A stretch of DNA of 64,000 nt from Streptococcus pantholopis (lineage in GTDB: Bacteria > Bacillota > Bacilli > Lactobacillales > Streptococcaceae), in the NCBI RefSeq assembly GCF_001642085.1, contig NZ_CP014699.1, positions 310,001 through 374,000 of the forward strand. The letters run 5' to 3'. Numbering within the stretch: the stretch's first letter is position 1; the number at the start of each line of letters is the position of its first letter. A program made the translations under genes and the position numbers. Positions 28,994 to 38,067 of this stretch are shown one piece after another. The notes under the pieces were generated by a model. The model was not told where the DNA came from, did not search any database, and saw only the letters and a program-made list of their open reading frames with translations.

Positions 28994-29929
28994 ATGTCAA
29001 AAATTCTCGTTTTCGGCCACCAGAATCCGGATTCTGATGCTATCGGCTCAGCTGTAGCCTTTGCCTATTTGGCTAAAGAAGCTTACGGTTTAGAAACAGA
29101 AGCGGCGGCTTTAGGCGCTCCTAATGAGGAAACCGCTTTTGTTTTGGATTATTTCGGTGTTCCGGCGCCGCAGGTGATTGCTTCTGCCAAAGCAGCAGGT
29201 GCCCAGCAGGTTATTTTAACAGATCATAATGAATTCCAGCAATCGGTTGCGGATATTAAAGATGTTGATGTTATCGGAGTAGTGGATCATCACCGTGTTG
29301 CTAATTTTGAAACAGCCAATCCTCTGTTTATGCGGCTTGAGCCGGTTGGTTCAGCCTCTTCAATTGTCTATCGGATGTTTAAGGAAAATCAAGTAGCTGT
29401 TCCTAAAGCTATAGCCGGTCTGCTGCTGTCCGGCCTGATTTCTGATACCTTGCTGCTAAAATCACCGACAACACATACAAGTGATAAGGCAGTAGCAGAG
29501 GAGCTGGCTGAACTGGCCGGAGTGGATTTGGAAGAATACGGTCTGGCAATGCTGAAAGCGGGGACTGATCTTTCCAGTAAATCTGCTGCAGAATTGATTG
29601 CAATTGATGCCAAAAGCTTTACACTGAACGGCAATCAAGTCAGAGTTGCTCAAGTCAATACGGTGGATATTGCTGAAGTGCTTGATCGGCAGAAAGAGAT
29701 TGAACAGGCTATCCAAGAGACTAATGCAGCCAACGGCTATTCGGACTTTGTTTTGATGATTACCGATATCATCAATTCCAATTCAGAAATTTTAGCGCTC
29801 GGCTCACATATGGATAAGGTAGAAGCTGCTTTTAATTTTAAGCTGGAAAATCATCATGCCTTTTTGGCAGGAGCAGTGTCCCGTAAGAAACAGGTGATTC
29901 CGCAGCTGACCGCAAGCTTTGGCGGCTAA
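28994..29929 (+). CDS. ppaC: Manganese-dependent inorganic pyrophosphatase
   Basis: This is a family II (DHH) pyrophosphatase that hydrolyses PPi to two phosphates and so pulls biosynthetic reactions forward. The 311-residue protein has [28 protein letters not shown] (the DHH motif) and the C-terminal DHHA2 segment ending [20 protein letters not shown] precedes the ATG. It is a single-gene unit. Confidence 0.96.
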   Translation: MSKILVFGHQNPDSDAIGSAVAFAYLAKEAYGLETEAAALGAPNEETAFVLDYFGVPAPQVIASAKAAGAQQVILTDHNEFQQSVADIKDVDVIGVVDHHRVANFETANPLFMRLEPVGSASSIVYRMFKENQVAVPKAIAGLLLSGLISDTLLLKSPTTHTSDKAVAEELAELAGVDLEEYGLAMLKAGTDLSSKSAAELIAIDAKSFTLNGNQVRVAQVNTVDIAEVLDRQKEIEQAIQETNAANGYSDFVLMITDIINSNSEILALGSHMDKVEAAFNFKLENHHAFLAGAVSRKKQVIPQLTASFGG

Positions 29930-29940
29930 AAGTTAAAATT

Positions 29941-30012
29941 GACAGTCTGAGGCAGTATGATGCTGGCAGTGAAAACTGATTTATCATACCGCAGCAGAAA
30001 CTGTCTTTTTTG
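29941..30012 (+). terminator. Probable terminator after ppaC
   Basis: Complementary ends GACAGT / ACTGTC enclose a long loop containing further pairing (GGCAGTATGAT with ATCATACCGC). TTTTTTG follows. Confidence 0.55.
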
Positions 30013-30031
30013 CTGGAACTAGAATACGATT

Positions 30032-30700
30032 ATGATTAAAATTGTTAACCCTGATAAACTAACCCGTCAGCCTTTTTTTCAGGATTTGATTAACTGGCTC
30101 TATCCCAATAAAACGGTCACACTGCGGCAGATTAAACAGACTTTTCCGACCATTAGGTCCGTTGATCGCTTTATTGAAGATTACGTGCAGGCCGGTTATC
30201 TGCTTCGCAAAGACCGGTGTTACAGCTTAACGCTCCCTTTAGCGACAGACAGTCAGGCTGTTGATTTAGACAAAATGCTCTTTCTTGATACGGAAAGTCC
30301 GCTTTACCAGGAATTACTGACAAAGACTTTTACAACCGCTTTAACCAATCAGACAAATCAGACTATTCTGCTGGAAGAGACGGATCTTTTTCGCACTGAA
30401 GCAACACTGGCTAATTATTTTTATGCCTTGCGCCGTTCCCTGCCTTTGCCCGATAGTTTACAGCCTCTTTATGCCGTGCTTGGAGATGTGAATCAGGAGT
30501 ATGCACTGAAATATATAACAGCTTTTCTCTTAAAATTCAACCAGCGGTCAGCCGTTCCCCAGAAAAGGCCGGACATTTTTGTGCAGGCCTTGGAGGAGCT
30601 GGGCTATATTGCTAAAAATACAGATGGTAAGTATGAATTGCGGCTGAATTTTGCTAAAGACAGCTTAACATTCAGAACCAAAGCAATATCAAAAGACTGA
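30032..30700 (+). CDS. DUF1803 family protein
   Basis: This encodes a 222-residue soluble protein beginning MIKIVNPDKLTRQPFFQDLINWLYPNKTVTLRQIK, the recognisable N-terminus of the DUF1803 family found behind ppaC in streptococci. It contains a helical, winged-helix-like N-terminal region. The ribosome site is weak (GGAACTAG, about 12 nt upstream). The function is unknown. It is separated from ppaC by a possible terminator, and its own terminator follows at 30758. Confidence 0.8.
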   Translation: MIKIVNPDKLTRQPFFQDLINWLYPNKTVTLRQIKQTFPTIRSVDRFIEDYVQAGYLLRKDRCYSLTLPLATDSQAVDLDKMLFLDTESPLYQELLTKTFTTALTNQTNQTILLEETDLFRTEATLANYFYALRRSLPLPDSLQPLYAVLGDVNQEYALKYITAFLLKFNQRSAVPQKRPDIFVQALEELGYIAKNTDGKYELRLNFAKDSLTFRTKAISKD

Positions 30701-30757
30701 CAGTACTAATCTGCTCTGAAAGTCAAGCAATGTTTTATAGATGAATGATAGCAAAAT

Positions 30758-30785
30758 ACAGGCTTTCTTACAGGCCTGTTTTTGA
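30758..30785 (+). terminator. Terminator after DUF1803 gene
   Basis: The stem ACAGGC / GCCTGT with TTTCTTACAG loop is followed by TTTTTG. Confidence 0.75.
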
Positions 30786-30937
30786 AATGAAAAAATAAAA
30801 TTTCTTCAACAGTTATTCTCTGCCAGTCTGTTGAAAATATGGTAAACTCATAGGAAAGGATATAAATAAACAAAATAAGTCTGAAAATCCGGCAGCCTCT
30901 TCCTTTTCTTTGATGGCTTCCTGATAGCTGCCGTCTG

Positions 30938-31130
30938 CGGGCTTTGTATCTTGTTGGAATTGAACACGCCCTAAGCTCTTTGCAAAAAAGAGACGCAGTC
31001 GTAGGAAGGAAGCATAAGCTGACGTACGAATGTGGCTGCTCTAGTAAGTATAAAACTTCCTAGAAACCGGAGTTTCTTCGTCAGTTTTCCTATTTTTGCT
31101 GTGAGCTTTAAACGGGCTTTGTATCTTGTT
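30938..31130 (+). repeat. Leader-associated repeat upstream of PEBP-like gene
   Basis: CGGGCTTTGTATCTTGTT at 30938-30955 and an identical copy at 31113-31130 flank about 157 bp that includes TTGAACACGCCCTAAGCTCTTTGCAAAAAAG and a TCCTATTTTTGCTGTGAGCTTTAAACGGG end. The right end lies 15 nt before the start codon of the downstream gene. The rest of 30786-30937 has a possible promoter (TTGAAAATATGGTAAACT) but no gene. Confidence 0.75.
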
Positions 31131-31145
31131 ATAAGGAGTTGCGGG

Positions 31146-31661
31146 ATGGCAGTCGAACGTTTATTATTTTCTTGTGCCGGTATCAAAGAGGGTGGGGAAT
31201 TTCCAATTATCTATACCGGCAGAGGAGAGAATAGATCACCAGAATTTCATCTAAAAAATTTAGATCCGCAGGCTGAGACACTTGCCTTAACGTTAGAAGA
31301 TTTGGATCATCCGCTCAAAAAAGAGTTTACACATTGGCTGATTTGGAACATTCCGGCGAGAGCATTTATCCCTTCAGGAATTCCTAAGGGAAAAACAGTA
31401 GCAGAACTAGGTCATGCTAAACAAGGGCTGGCCTATGGCTGGCATTGTTATGCCGGCCCTAAACCGCCCTTTGGGCAGACACATCGCTACCGTTTTACGC
31501 TTTACAGCCTAAACAGAAGTCTGGATCTGTCTCCTTACACCAGAAAATCTGTTTTTTTAAAGGCAGCTGCTCCCTATATCCTGCAAAAAGGAGAGTTGAC
31601 TGCTAGCTTTGGCAGCAAAAGGGAATCAGAAAAACAATGGGTTCCCAGTTTTTCCGGCTGA
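31146..31661 (+). CDS. YbhB/YbcL (PEBP-like) family protein
   Basis: This encodes a 171-residue phosphatidylethanolamine-binding-protein-like protein. It has the first PEBP motif LEDLDHPLKKEFTHWLIWNIPA (D-x-D/H-P-x-HW) and the second AGPKPPFGQTHRYRFTLYSL (GP-PP-G-HRY), which form the anion-binding pocket. There is no signal peptide. ATAAGGAG precedes the ATG directly after the repeat element. An upstream in-frame extension through the repeat is rejected. Bacterial members lack a firmly assigned role. Confidence 0.88.
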   Translation: MAVERLLFSCAGIKEGGEFPIIYTGRGENRSPEFHLKNLDPQAETLALTLEDLDHPLKKEFTHWLIWNIPARAFIPSGIPKGKTVAELGHAKQGLAYGWHCYAGPKPPFGQTHRYRFTLYSLNRSLDLSPYTRKSVFLKAAAPYILQKGELTASFGSKRESEKQWVPSFSG

Positions 31662-31732
31662 ATACAGATAAGCAGAGAATAAGTGCAGCTATCTGCGGCC
31701 AAAATGCATGGCTATATAAAATATATGACAGT

Positions 31733-31780
31733 AAAAAACAGGTCTTCTTACCTATTTGGTAAAGAGGAGCCTGTTTTTTT
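31733..31780. terminator. Bidirectional terminator between PEBP-like and ketoacyl synthase genes
   Basis: AAAAAACAGG and CCTGTTTTTTT pair across a loop that itself contains TTACC / GGTAA. The A and T tracts at both ends suit termination of the two convergent genes. Confidence 0.8.
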
Positions 31781-31816
31781 ACTGTGAGAGATAGTGATAA
31801 AAGCCTCGATAAATAT

Positions 31817-32749
31817 TTACAGCTGCAGCAAAAGCATGTTTGTTGTTAAGCCGGCAGCTGTCCCCATTAACAGTACCTTATCACCTTTTTGGATGCGTTT
31901 CTTTCTTAAGGCTTGGCAAAAGGCAAAAGGAACGGAAGCAGAAACCATATTGCCGTATTCGGAGATTAAATCGATAAACTGCTGGGGTTTAATTCCTAAT
32001 TTTTCCATAACCAAAGGCATGGCCCTGCTGGCCTGATGGGGAATAACAAAGTCTAAGTCTGCAGCTGTCATACCGTTTTTAGTTAGAAAATGGTGAAACA
32101 GCTGAGGAAGTTTTTTGACACTGAGGCTTAAGATCTGTTTTCCTTTCATATCAAACATAAACTCTTCTTTAGTGACTTCGGAATATGTTTTAGGATGAAC
32201 AGCAGACAGTCCTGCGCGAATTTCCGTGGCATGGGCTCCCTCTGACCATGTCTTTTGTATGCTGTCAATAATACCGCTTTGGCTGTCCTGTCTTTGACCG
32301 AAAATCATTGCTGCTGCTCCGTCGCTGAAGAGTTCAAAACTTTCTTTTTGCTTCGGATTTAGGGCAAGAGAACCGACTTCACTGGAGACAATCAGTATAT
32401 TATGATAACGCCCTGCTACAAGCGGGTAAGATATGAGATCCAAAGCTGTAATAAAACTGGTGCAGGTCGTATTGATGTCAAGTGCCGGTATATCTGTCCC
32501 CTTGGCAAGCTGCTCGTGAATTAAGGCAGCCGTACAAGGGATCGGCTGAATGCCAACTGCACTGGCGGACACAATACAGTCAATATCTTCAACTGTCATT
32601 TTGGCATTAGTTAGGGCGTTTCTGGCTGCCTGAACCGCAAGGTCCAATTGGTTTTCGTCTGGACTGATTCGATACCGGGTCTGCTTGCCAAAATGAACAG
32701 TCTGCTTTGGCAAAGCCGTCCCATATCCTTGCAAAAATACTTTTCTCAT
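31817..32749 (-). CDS. FabH/OleA-like 3-oxoacyl synthase
   Basis: This encodes a 310-residue thiolase-fold ketosynthase III with Cys96 (DINTTCTSF), His238 (PHQAS) and Asn267 (YGNMVSAS) forming the FabH-type catalytic triad, plus the closing GTAAGLT glycine motif. It differs from housekeeping FabH at the N-terminus (GYGTALPKQTVHFGKQTRYRI) and is not in the fatty-acid synthesis cluster. It likely condenses acyl thioesters for a specialised product, as FabH-like enzymes in secondary metabolism and OleA do. It lies downstream of the adenylating-enzyme gene, separated by 395 bp containing a repeat, and may be the last gene of the 31.8-40 kb cluster. ATAAGGAG precedes the start. Confidence 0.88.
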   Translation of the reverse strand: MRKVFLQGYGTALPKQTVHFGKQTRYRISPDENQLDLAVQAARNALTNAKMTVEDIDCIVSASAVGIQPIPCTAALIHEQLAKGTDIPALDINTTCTSFITALDLISYPLVAGRYHNILIVSSEVGSLALNPKQKESFELFSDGAAAMIFGQRQDSQSGIIDSIQKTWSEGAHATEIRAGLSAVHPKTYSEVTKEEFMFDMKGKQILSLSVKKLPQLFHHFLTKNGMTAADLDFVIPHQASRAMPLVMEKLGIKPQQFIDLISEYGNMVSASVPFAFCQALRKKRIQKGDKVLLMGTAAGLTTNMLLLQL

Positions 32750-32766
32750 AAAATCTCCTTATAATA

Positions 32767-33015
32767 AACAAGATACAAAGCCCGTAAAAAACGCAAAAGG
32801 AAAATGACGGTAAGTCCGAAATCTCTGATTTCGCAGACGCACCCCTGCCAGAACGGCTAGAAGGGTGCGGCAGGCTGTAAAGACTGCAAAGCCTTCAGAC
32901 GTTTACGGCTGCCTAACGGTGAAATCAGTTCTATATTTGACCATGCTTTTCCTCGCAGCGTTTAGAGCGTGTTCAATTCACAAGATACAAAGCCCGTTAA
33001 AAGAGCAAAGCCCAT
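32767..33015 (-). repeat. Leader-associated repeat upstream of ketoacyl synthase gene
   Basis: AACAAGATACAAAGCCCG at 32767-32784 and CAAGATACAAAGCCCG again at 32981-32996 bound a block with TGACGGTAAGTCCGAAATCTCTGATTTCG, the CGCACCC/GGGTGCG hairpin core (32839-32873), CTTCAGACGTTTACGGCTG and GTGTTCAATTCA. The gene-proximal end is 17 nt upstream of the synthase ATG. A partial extra unit (AAAAGAGCAAAGC repeated) follows to 33060. The remainder of the gap to 33144 holds no gene. Confidence 0.8.
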
Positions 33016-33144
33016 TAAAAGAGCAAAGCAAAAATAGGAGCCTGGCCGCTGCCATCAGATTCTGCGGTCAGGTCATACTCATAGAAACAAGCATAGTCGT
33101 CATTCACTTATGTTTTCTATGATGGTTTTTTTCTGCCTTTCAGG

Positions 33145-34437
33145 TCAATCTGAAATGAGTGTAAGAGGTTTAGAAATCAGACAGCATACCCGTCTTAATT
33201 TCTGCTCCTTAGGAGGCTCATAAGCAATGAAGCGCAGCTGAACGTCATGGATATCTGCACTGGCAAACAGGCAGCTGAACTCTTTCTGGAGTTCTTGCTT
33301 AATGGCTGGCGTTAAATTTTTAACGGCGACAGCGATTTCCTGCTCAGAAAGCTGAAAGACCTGGTATTCTCTGATGTAATCTGTAAAGAGAAAGCAGCGC
33401 CTGATAAAGTCCGGATAGATGATAACTTCTTTTCCTTTACTGTTTTTAAAGTAAAAAATATCATCAGACCGACCTTCAATTTTTTCGATAACCTGTAAAA
33501 GGGAGCCGCAGGGACAGCTTTCACTGCTATCGACTAAAATATCATTCAAATGATAGGCGATAAAGGGCTGTGACTGCCGCTTGAAATCAGTAATGATAGG
33601 ATAAAAACGCTTATCATCAATATAATGCTTTTCAAACTTAATACCATCTTCGTTGAGATGCAGGCGGCCGCAGTCACAACTGTATCCCAAAAAACCTTCT
33701 GTTGCCTGATAAATTTGATGGATGAACGGTTTGCTAAAAGCAGCTGCTATATAATCATGATCCTGTTTTTCCAAAATTTCAGCTACAGAGATAACTTTCT
33801 CTGGCTTAATATTTAAGCTTCCCTCTATCTGAAAAGCAGCCAGCCGGCTTAAAATCGACGGCGGGGCGATTAAAATAGTCGGCTGAAGATGGTTCAGCTC
33901 CTTAAGCTGATTATCAAGAGAAAGGGTCATATCAAAGTAATGCAGCTTGATAAAGGGAGAACGTACAGTCTCATACAGATTATTGTTTGCCCTTAAGAAG
34001 AAGGCTGCTCTATGTCCCAGAAGGTGCCCTTTAGGCAGAAGTTTAGCCAGAATCGTTCCGGCCCAGACCGCCTGTTCCTTAGGACTGGTTAAAAAAATTC
34101 CGCGGTGTCCGGAGGTTCCGGAGGAAAGTCCGACTGAAATACCCTCATAGTCTGGCGAAAAATCTCTCAAACGCTCGCTTTGAATCGCTATTTTAAAAGC
34201 ATCATCTTTTTTAATCCCGACCGTATTCAGCTCATCAAAGTGCGCCATCATAAACTCCTTGTCCATGTGAAAATCAGTTAAATCAGGATGCTTTTGAAAA
34301 TAAGGTGACTTAGACCGGAAATAAGCAATTTGTTTGTTCACGGCCTTTTTCTGATAGGTCTCCAGAGCACTGCGGGAAGGCCAGTTCTGCAGCCAGCGTG
34401 TGCTGATAAAGCTTTGAAGAAAGTAGTACAGTTTCAT
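33145..34437 (-). CDS. F390-synthetase/PaaK-like adenylate-forming enzyme
   Basis: This encodes a 430-residue ANL-superfamily protein related to coenzyme F390 synthetase and phenylacetate-CoA ligases. The P-loop-like motif SSGTSGHRG is at 105-113. Later segments YQATEGFLGYSCDCGRLHLNE and the CxCG pair ESCPCGSLL are typical of this branch. Streptococci have no F420, so a carboxylic (probably fatty) acid is the more likely substrate, activated as acyl-AMP. It overlaps the MBL gene by ATGA, so translation is coupled. A role like OleC or acyl-AMP ligases in lipid biosynthesis is inference. Confidence 0.85.
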   Translation of the reverse strand: MKLYYFLQSFISTRWLQNWPSRSALETYQKKAVNKQIAYFRSKSPYFQKHPDLTDFHMDKEFMMAHFDELNTVGIKKDDAFKIAIQSERLRDFSPDYEGISVGLSSGTSGHRGIFLTSPKEQAVWAGTILAKLLPKGHLLGHRAAFFLRANNNLYETVRSPFIKLHYFDMTLSLDNQLKELNHLQPTILIAPPSILSRLAAFQIEGSLNIKPEKVISVAEILEKQDHDYIAAAFSKPFIHQIYQATEGFLGYSCDCGRLHLNEDGIKFEKHYIDDKRFYPIITDFKRQSQPFIAYHLNDILVDSSESCPCGSLLQVIEKIEGRSDDIFYFKNSKGKEVIIYPDFIRRCFLFTDYIREYQVFQLSEQEIAVAVKNLTPAIKQELQKEFSCLFASADIHDVQLRFIAYEPPKEQKLRRVCCLISKPLTLISD

Positions 34438-35234
34438 CTCAGCAGACTCCTTATACGTTTCTCTTGATCATGGCTGACCGCAACCTTGATTCCGGCTGCC
34501 ATTATTTCTTCCAGCAATACAGCATTTTTTTGGTAACTGCCAAAGTCATTTTGAATAAGCCGAGGAAGCAGACGCATCTGCTTGGTTAAGGGCAGTAAGG
34601 GAATCCCCCAAGTGACATCTGCTGCGATAAAAAACTCTTTCTCTGGCAGGAAAAGACAGCACTGACCGTCGGCATGCCCCGATAAGGCAGTCAAAAGCAG
34701 GCTGCTGTCACCGAATAGATCGTAGACCGGCAGAAAGGGAAAATCAGGGGTTGATAGATGGGGCTGAATCACCAGCAGACGCTTTGTGAAATCATCGGGC
34801 AAAAATTCCCGGAAAATTAAAGAACGCATCCGTCCGTGCTGGTACTCTGCGAAACAGTCTTGTGTGATAATGAATTGTGCTTGTGGGAACTTGCGGACAT
34901 CGCCAATATGATCGGGGTGCAAATGAGAAAGAATGATATAGCTGATTGCTTCCGGGGCAATGCCTTTATCTGCTAATTGTCTGGAGATAGTCTGTTCAGG
35001 TTTTAAAACAATCGGGTTTGGAGCCCGGTAGAGCATATACTTAAGCTTATTGGACATAATCGGATATCCGTAGCCGGTATCGTATAAAATGTAACCTTTT
35101 ATGCGGTGTTTTATCAGAAAAACTCCGGCAGGGAAAATAAATTTTTTCTTAGGAACAGCTTTAAATAAGAGCTGTGCCAGATTGCTGCAGGAGCCGCAGG
35201 CAAAATAGTCAAGAGATTGGATGGTGTCTGACAT
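34434..35234 (-). CDS. MBL-fold metallo-hydrolase (lactonase-like)
   Basis: This encodes a 266-residue metallo-beta-lactamase-fold enzyme. Metal ligands are in SHLHPDH (H104, H106, D108, H109), the later SGHADG histidine, AADVTWG aspartate and VSHDQE histidine, a pattern like N-acyl-homoserine-lactone lactonases. An N-terminal YFACGSCSN segment is unusual. The start at 35234 follows GAAGGAG and overlaps the upstream reductase gene. In this cluster it could act on a lactone or thioester intermediate; the actual substrate is unknown. Confidence 0.85.
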   Translation of the reverse strand: MSDTIQSLDYFACGSCSNLAQLLFKAVPKKKFIFPAGVFLIKHRIKGYILYDTGYGYPIMSNKLKYMLYRAPNPIVLKPEQTISRQLADKGIAPEAISYIILSHLHPDHIGDVRKFPQAQFIITQDCFAEYQHGRMRSLIFREFLPDDFTKRLLVIQPHLSTPDFPFLPVYDLFGDSSLLLTALSGHADGQCCLFLPEKEFFIAADVTWGIPLLPLTKQMRLLPRLIQNDFGSYQKNAVLLEEIMAAGIKVAVSHDQEKRIRSLLR

Positions 35235-36192
35235 AATTTTGAACTCCTTCAAGCAGACTTAATTTGGGCCGGTATCCGAGTTCGCGCTCAATCTTATCAA
35301 TAGACAAGGTCTGACTGTAGGCCAGTAAATAATAAGTATAGCGGGTAAGAGGCGGTTCTTTGGGACTGCGGCAGAAACGGTAGCTAAATTCCAGAAGCCT
35401 AACCAAAACACCTAAGAATTTAGCATTGAAAGGGCGAAACTGTACTGTTTTTCCAGCTTCCCTAAAAAAGAGCTCAAGTAAACTTTTAAAGGGGAGAGGC
35501 TCACCGTTAGTCACATTGTAAATTTGCCCCAGAGCCGCCTTTTTTTCGAGACAGAGTCTGACAGCATAGGCAGCATTTTCAACACAAGTCATATCAACCA
35601 GCTGCTTTCCTTGGTGTAAAAGAGGGATGCCTAAACTGTCGTTAATGCGTAAGAGCCGCGGAATAATACTGCTGTCTCCAACACCAAACAGTCCTCTGGG
35701 ACGTAAAATAACGCTTGGGACATCTTTTGCTTTTAAGACCAGATGTTCAGCCAAAAGTTTGCTCTTTATGTAATGATTTAGGTTATTCTGCTGAGGAGCC
35801 TCGTCTTCGGTCAGGTTCAGCTGATCATGTGCTCTGGCATAGATACTGGGCGAAGAGATGTGTACTAAGCGCTGGCAGTGATATTTTTGACAAAGCTCCA
35901 AAATATGCTGTGTCCCTAAAACGTTGGTGTTGTAAAAATCCTGCCAAGGTCCCCAAAGATCAGATAAAGCGCCCGCGTGAATAACCGCTGAACAGCCTTG
36001 AATAGCTTTTTCAAGGTCAGAGAGCTGTCTTAAGTCCCCCTGAACAAAAGTCAGTGCGCCGTGCTCTCTTTCCAGCTGTTTGCCGATCTCTTTCCTGCGT
36101 CCAAAAGCAACAATTTGATAAGCATGTGCTGCTAATTCACGGACAATATACTGTCCCAAAAAGCCGGTTGCTCCTGTAACTAAAATTTTCAT
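35209..36192 (-). CDS. NAD(P)-dependent 3beta-HSD/OleD-like reductase
   Basis: This encodes a 327-residue extended short-chain dehydrogenase. The Rossmann motif GATGFLG is at 7-13, and the catalytic Ser in HISSPSIY and Tyr141-x3-Lys145 (HYIKSK) are intact. RPRGLFGVGDSSIIP and DMTCVENAAYAV are characteristic of 3beta-hydroxysteroid-dehydrogenase-like and OleD-type reductases, which reduce 2-alkyl-3-ketoacids. Nucleotide-sugar epimerase is the alternative. It overlaps the glycosyltransferase stop by ATGA and the next gene by 26 bp, so it is firmly in the operon. Confidence 0.85.
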   Translation of the reverse strand: MKILVTGATGFLGQYIVRELAAHAYQIVAFGRRKEIGKQLEREHGALTFVQGDLRQLSDLEKAIQGCSAVIHAGALSDLWGPWQDFYNTNVLGTQHILELCQKYHCQRLVHISSPSIYARAHDQLNLTEDEAPQQNNLNHYIKSKLLAEHLVLKAKDVPSVILRPRGLFGVGDSSIIPRLLRINDSLGIPLLHQGKQLVDMTCVENAAYAVRLCLEKKAALGQIYNVTNGEPLPFKSLLELFFREAGKTVQFRPFNAKFLGVLVRLLEFSYRFCRSPKEPPLTRYTYYLLAYSQTLSIDKIERELGYRPKLSLLEGVQNYVRHHPIS

Positions 36193-37457
36193 ATTTCTCC
36201 TAATAAACGATTGATTTCTTTTTCCGCAGCAGCAGAAGGGGAGTAGGCCTGAGCGGCCTGTGAGAGTGCTTTTAAAGCCGGCCAGTCACGCGTCTCTATT
36301 AAGGCCGTAAATTCCTTGTCGATTGTCTCAAGCGGGTCAGATCTTTTGAGGCGGCGGCCGGCGCCAAACCAAGCCAAACGTGCGGCATAATCCGGCTGAT
36401 CATAATCATAGGGAATGGCCAGAGCAGGCTTGCAGTGTCTGATACAGGCATAGGCAATACCTGCTCCGGCATGATGGATAACCGCATCAACCTGAGGCAG
36501 AACCGTTTCATAATCAAGATAGGTTCTGACAAAGATATTATCGGCTAAAGGTTCTTTAGCTAAGTCAGAGACTTTCTGACCGAGTGAGACAATGAACTGG
36601 ATCTGGGGGTGTCGGGCAGCCAGATCGGCTGTGATCTTCAGCATATCTCTTTTTCCCCATAAAAGGTGGGTGCCGTTAGTCACTAAAATCCGTTTGGTGA
36701 ATTGCTGTTTCCATATTTTTTCTGTCAAAGAGGGCGGCTCTTTCAAATAAGCAGGGCCTGCCCACTTAAGCTGCGGCGGGAAATCGTCACGAAATTCAAA
36801 TTCTTTCATGCCAAGAGCCAAGATAGATTCCGGAGAGTAAAGGTTTTCCAGACCTTGTTCATTGTAGAGTTTGAATTGATAGGCTGACAGCCTGCGGTGA
36901 TAGTAAAGAGCGGCGCTGAGTTTAAAAAAATGAACCAGTTTCCTGCCGACAAGATCTCTTGCTTCCCCCCATAAGCTGTTTTTTGGACTTAGTCCGCCCA
37001 GATAGCTGGGAATACTGCGGGTACTTTCAATAACAAACGGACTGGGTATCGTTGTTATCCATTTAAACTGCAGTTTTTGATGGAGTAAGGCAATTGGAGC
37101 TGCGACAAAGTCTGCTATAACGATATCCGGCTGATAGTCTGAAAAAGCGCATTCCAGCTCAGCAGTCAGCTGTTCAAGAATGGTTAAATACTGCGAGAGC
37201 TGTTTTAACATTCCCAGAGCAGAAATCTTTCGTTCCGTGTTGGCAATCCGTTCAAAGGCATAAGGGTCCTCTGCATGAATCACCTGACAGGAAAAACCGC
37301 TGGCTGCAGTAATCTCCTTTTTAGCTAAACCGGTGTAGACACAGATCTTGTAAGTAGAATTTTTTAAGAGCGGTCTCAGCATTCCCAGCAGCGGATAAAG
37401 GTGGCCGCTGAAGGGCGGAGCAACCGCGGCTATTTTAATTCTTTTTGATCTGCTCAT
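36189..37457 (-). CDS. MGT/GT1-family glycosyltransferase
   Basis: This encodes a 422-residue GT-B fold enzyme of the macrolide/UDP-glycosyltransferase type. The N-terminus is VAPPFSGHLYPLLGMLRPL, the usual acceptor-side start. The C-terminal donor site is VIHHAGAGIAYACIRHCKPALAIPYDYDQPDYAARL, the NDP-sugar motif of this family. Lipid-modifying relatives include RhlB and sterol glucosyltransferases. The ATG at 37457 follows AGGAGG; longer upstream frames are rejected. It overlaps the small hydrolase gene by 23 bp. The acceptor is inferred to be the lipid product of this cluster. Confidence 0.88.
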   Translation of the reverse strand: MSRSKRIKIAAVAPPFSGHLYPLLGMLRPLLKNSTYKICVYTGLAKKEITAASGFSCQVIHAEDPYAFERIANTERKISALGMLKQLSQYLTILEQLTAELECAFSDYQPDIVIADFVAAPIALLHQKLQFKWITTIPSPFVIESTRSIPSYLGGLSPKNSLWGEARDLVGRKLVHFFKLSAALYYHRRLSAYQFKLYNEQGLENLYSPESILALGMKEFEFRDDFPPQLKWAGPAYLKEPPSLTEKIWKQQFTKRILVTNGTHLLWGKRDMLKITADLAARHPQIQFIVSLGQKVSDLAKEPLADNIFVRTYLDYETVLPQVDAVIHHAGAGIAYACIRHCKPALAIPYDYDQPDYAARLAWFGAGRRLKRSDPLETIDKEFTALIETRDWPALKALSQAAQAYSPSAAAEKEINRLLGEI

Positions 37458-38067
37458 AAATAATCCTCCTAATATCAGGATTGCTGGGATAGTCAAAATG
37501 ACTGCCGGCAGTCCAAGTCTCTACCTGATGCCGGTCTAAAAAGCGCGAATAATAATCTTTACGGCTCTTGATAACATGCAAATCCAGCAGAGGGAGGGCA
37601 GGAAGGCTGTAAGCGACTGGACCAAGAGCGAATACTTTTAAAGGGTAAATCAATTCTTCCTGCTGCAGCAGGAGAGACAGGAGATTTAAGCCCTGGCTTT
37701 GGGTGATGATAACACAGTCCCGATACTGCAGGACAGGTTTTAGAAGGCGGCATACCATATTTTGAAACTCTTTGTCAAAAACAGTATGCCCAAAATAATG
37801 GATATTAGACCAGCTCGCTTTAAGTAGGGAGATGCTTTTGCTTTTGTCATGTTTAAACTGCTGATGGTAGGGAAAATTACTAAAGACAGGACTGTAACCT
37901 GCCAGACTTAATTCCTGCAGCAGGTCTTTTTGGACAGCGCTTAAGGCAGCCGTTTCCAGCTGGCTGCTGCCGCTTAGAAGCAGCAGTAGTTTATCCTGGT
38001 TTAAGAGGCTTCCCTGCTTTTCATCGAGCTGCTGAAGCTGCTTTTTATAATGGCTGAAATTAAACAT
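37435..38067 (-). CDS. Small alpha/beta-hydrolase-like protein
   Basis: This encodes a 210-residue protein that is not obvious at first sight. It has a hydrophobic strand ending in LLLLLSGSS (oxyanion-type turn, 27-35), a possible nucleophile elbow ITQSQGLNLL with Ser124, an aspartate-bearing strand LLDLHVIKS and a late histidine in AGSHFDYP (His190), all spaced as in alpha/beta hydrolases. The G-x-S-x-G pattern is degenerate (T-Q-S-Q-G). ATG 38067 overlaps the GT2 stop by 8 bp with GGAAAG upstream. It could be a thioesterase, acyltransferase or OleB-like partner. I do not recognise the family. Confidence 0.7.
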   Translation of the reverse strand: MFNFSHYKKQLQQLDEKQGSLLNQDKLLLLLSGSSQLETAALSAVQKDLLQELSLAGYSPVFSNFPYHQQFKHDKSKSISLLKASWSNIHYFGHTVFDKEFQNMVCRLLKPVLQYRDCVIITQSQGLNLLSLLLQQEELIYPLKVFALGPVAYSLPALPLLDLHVIKSRKDYYSRFLDRHQVETWTAGSHFDYPSNPDIRRIIYEQIKKN

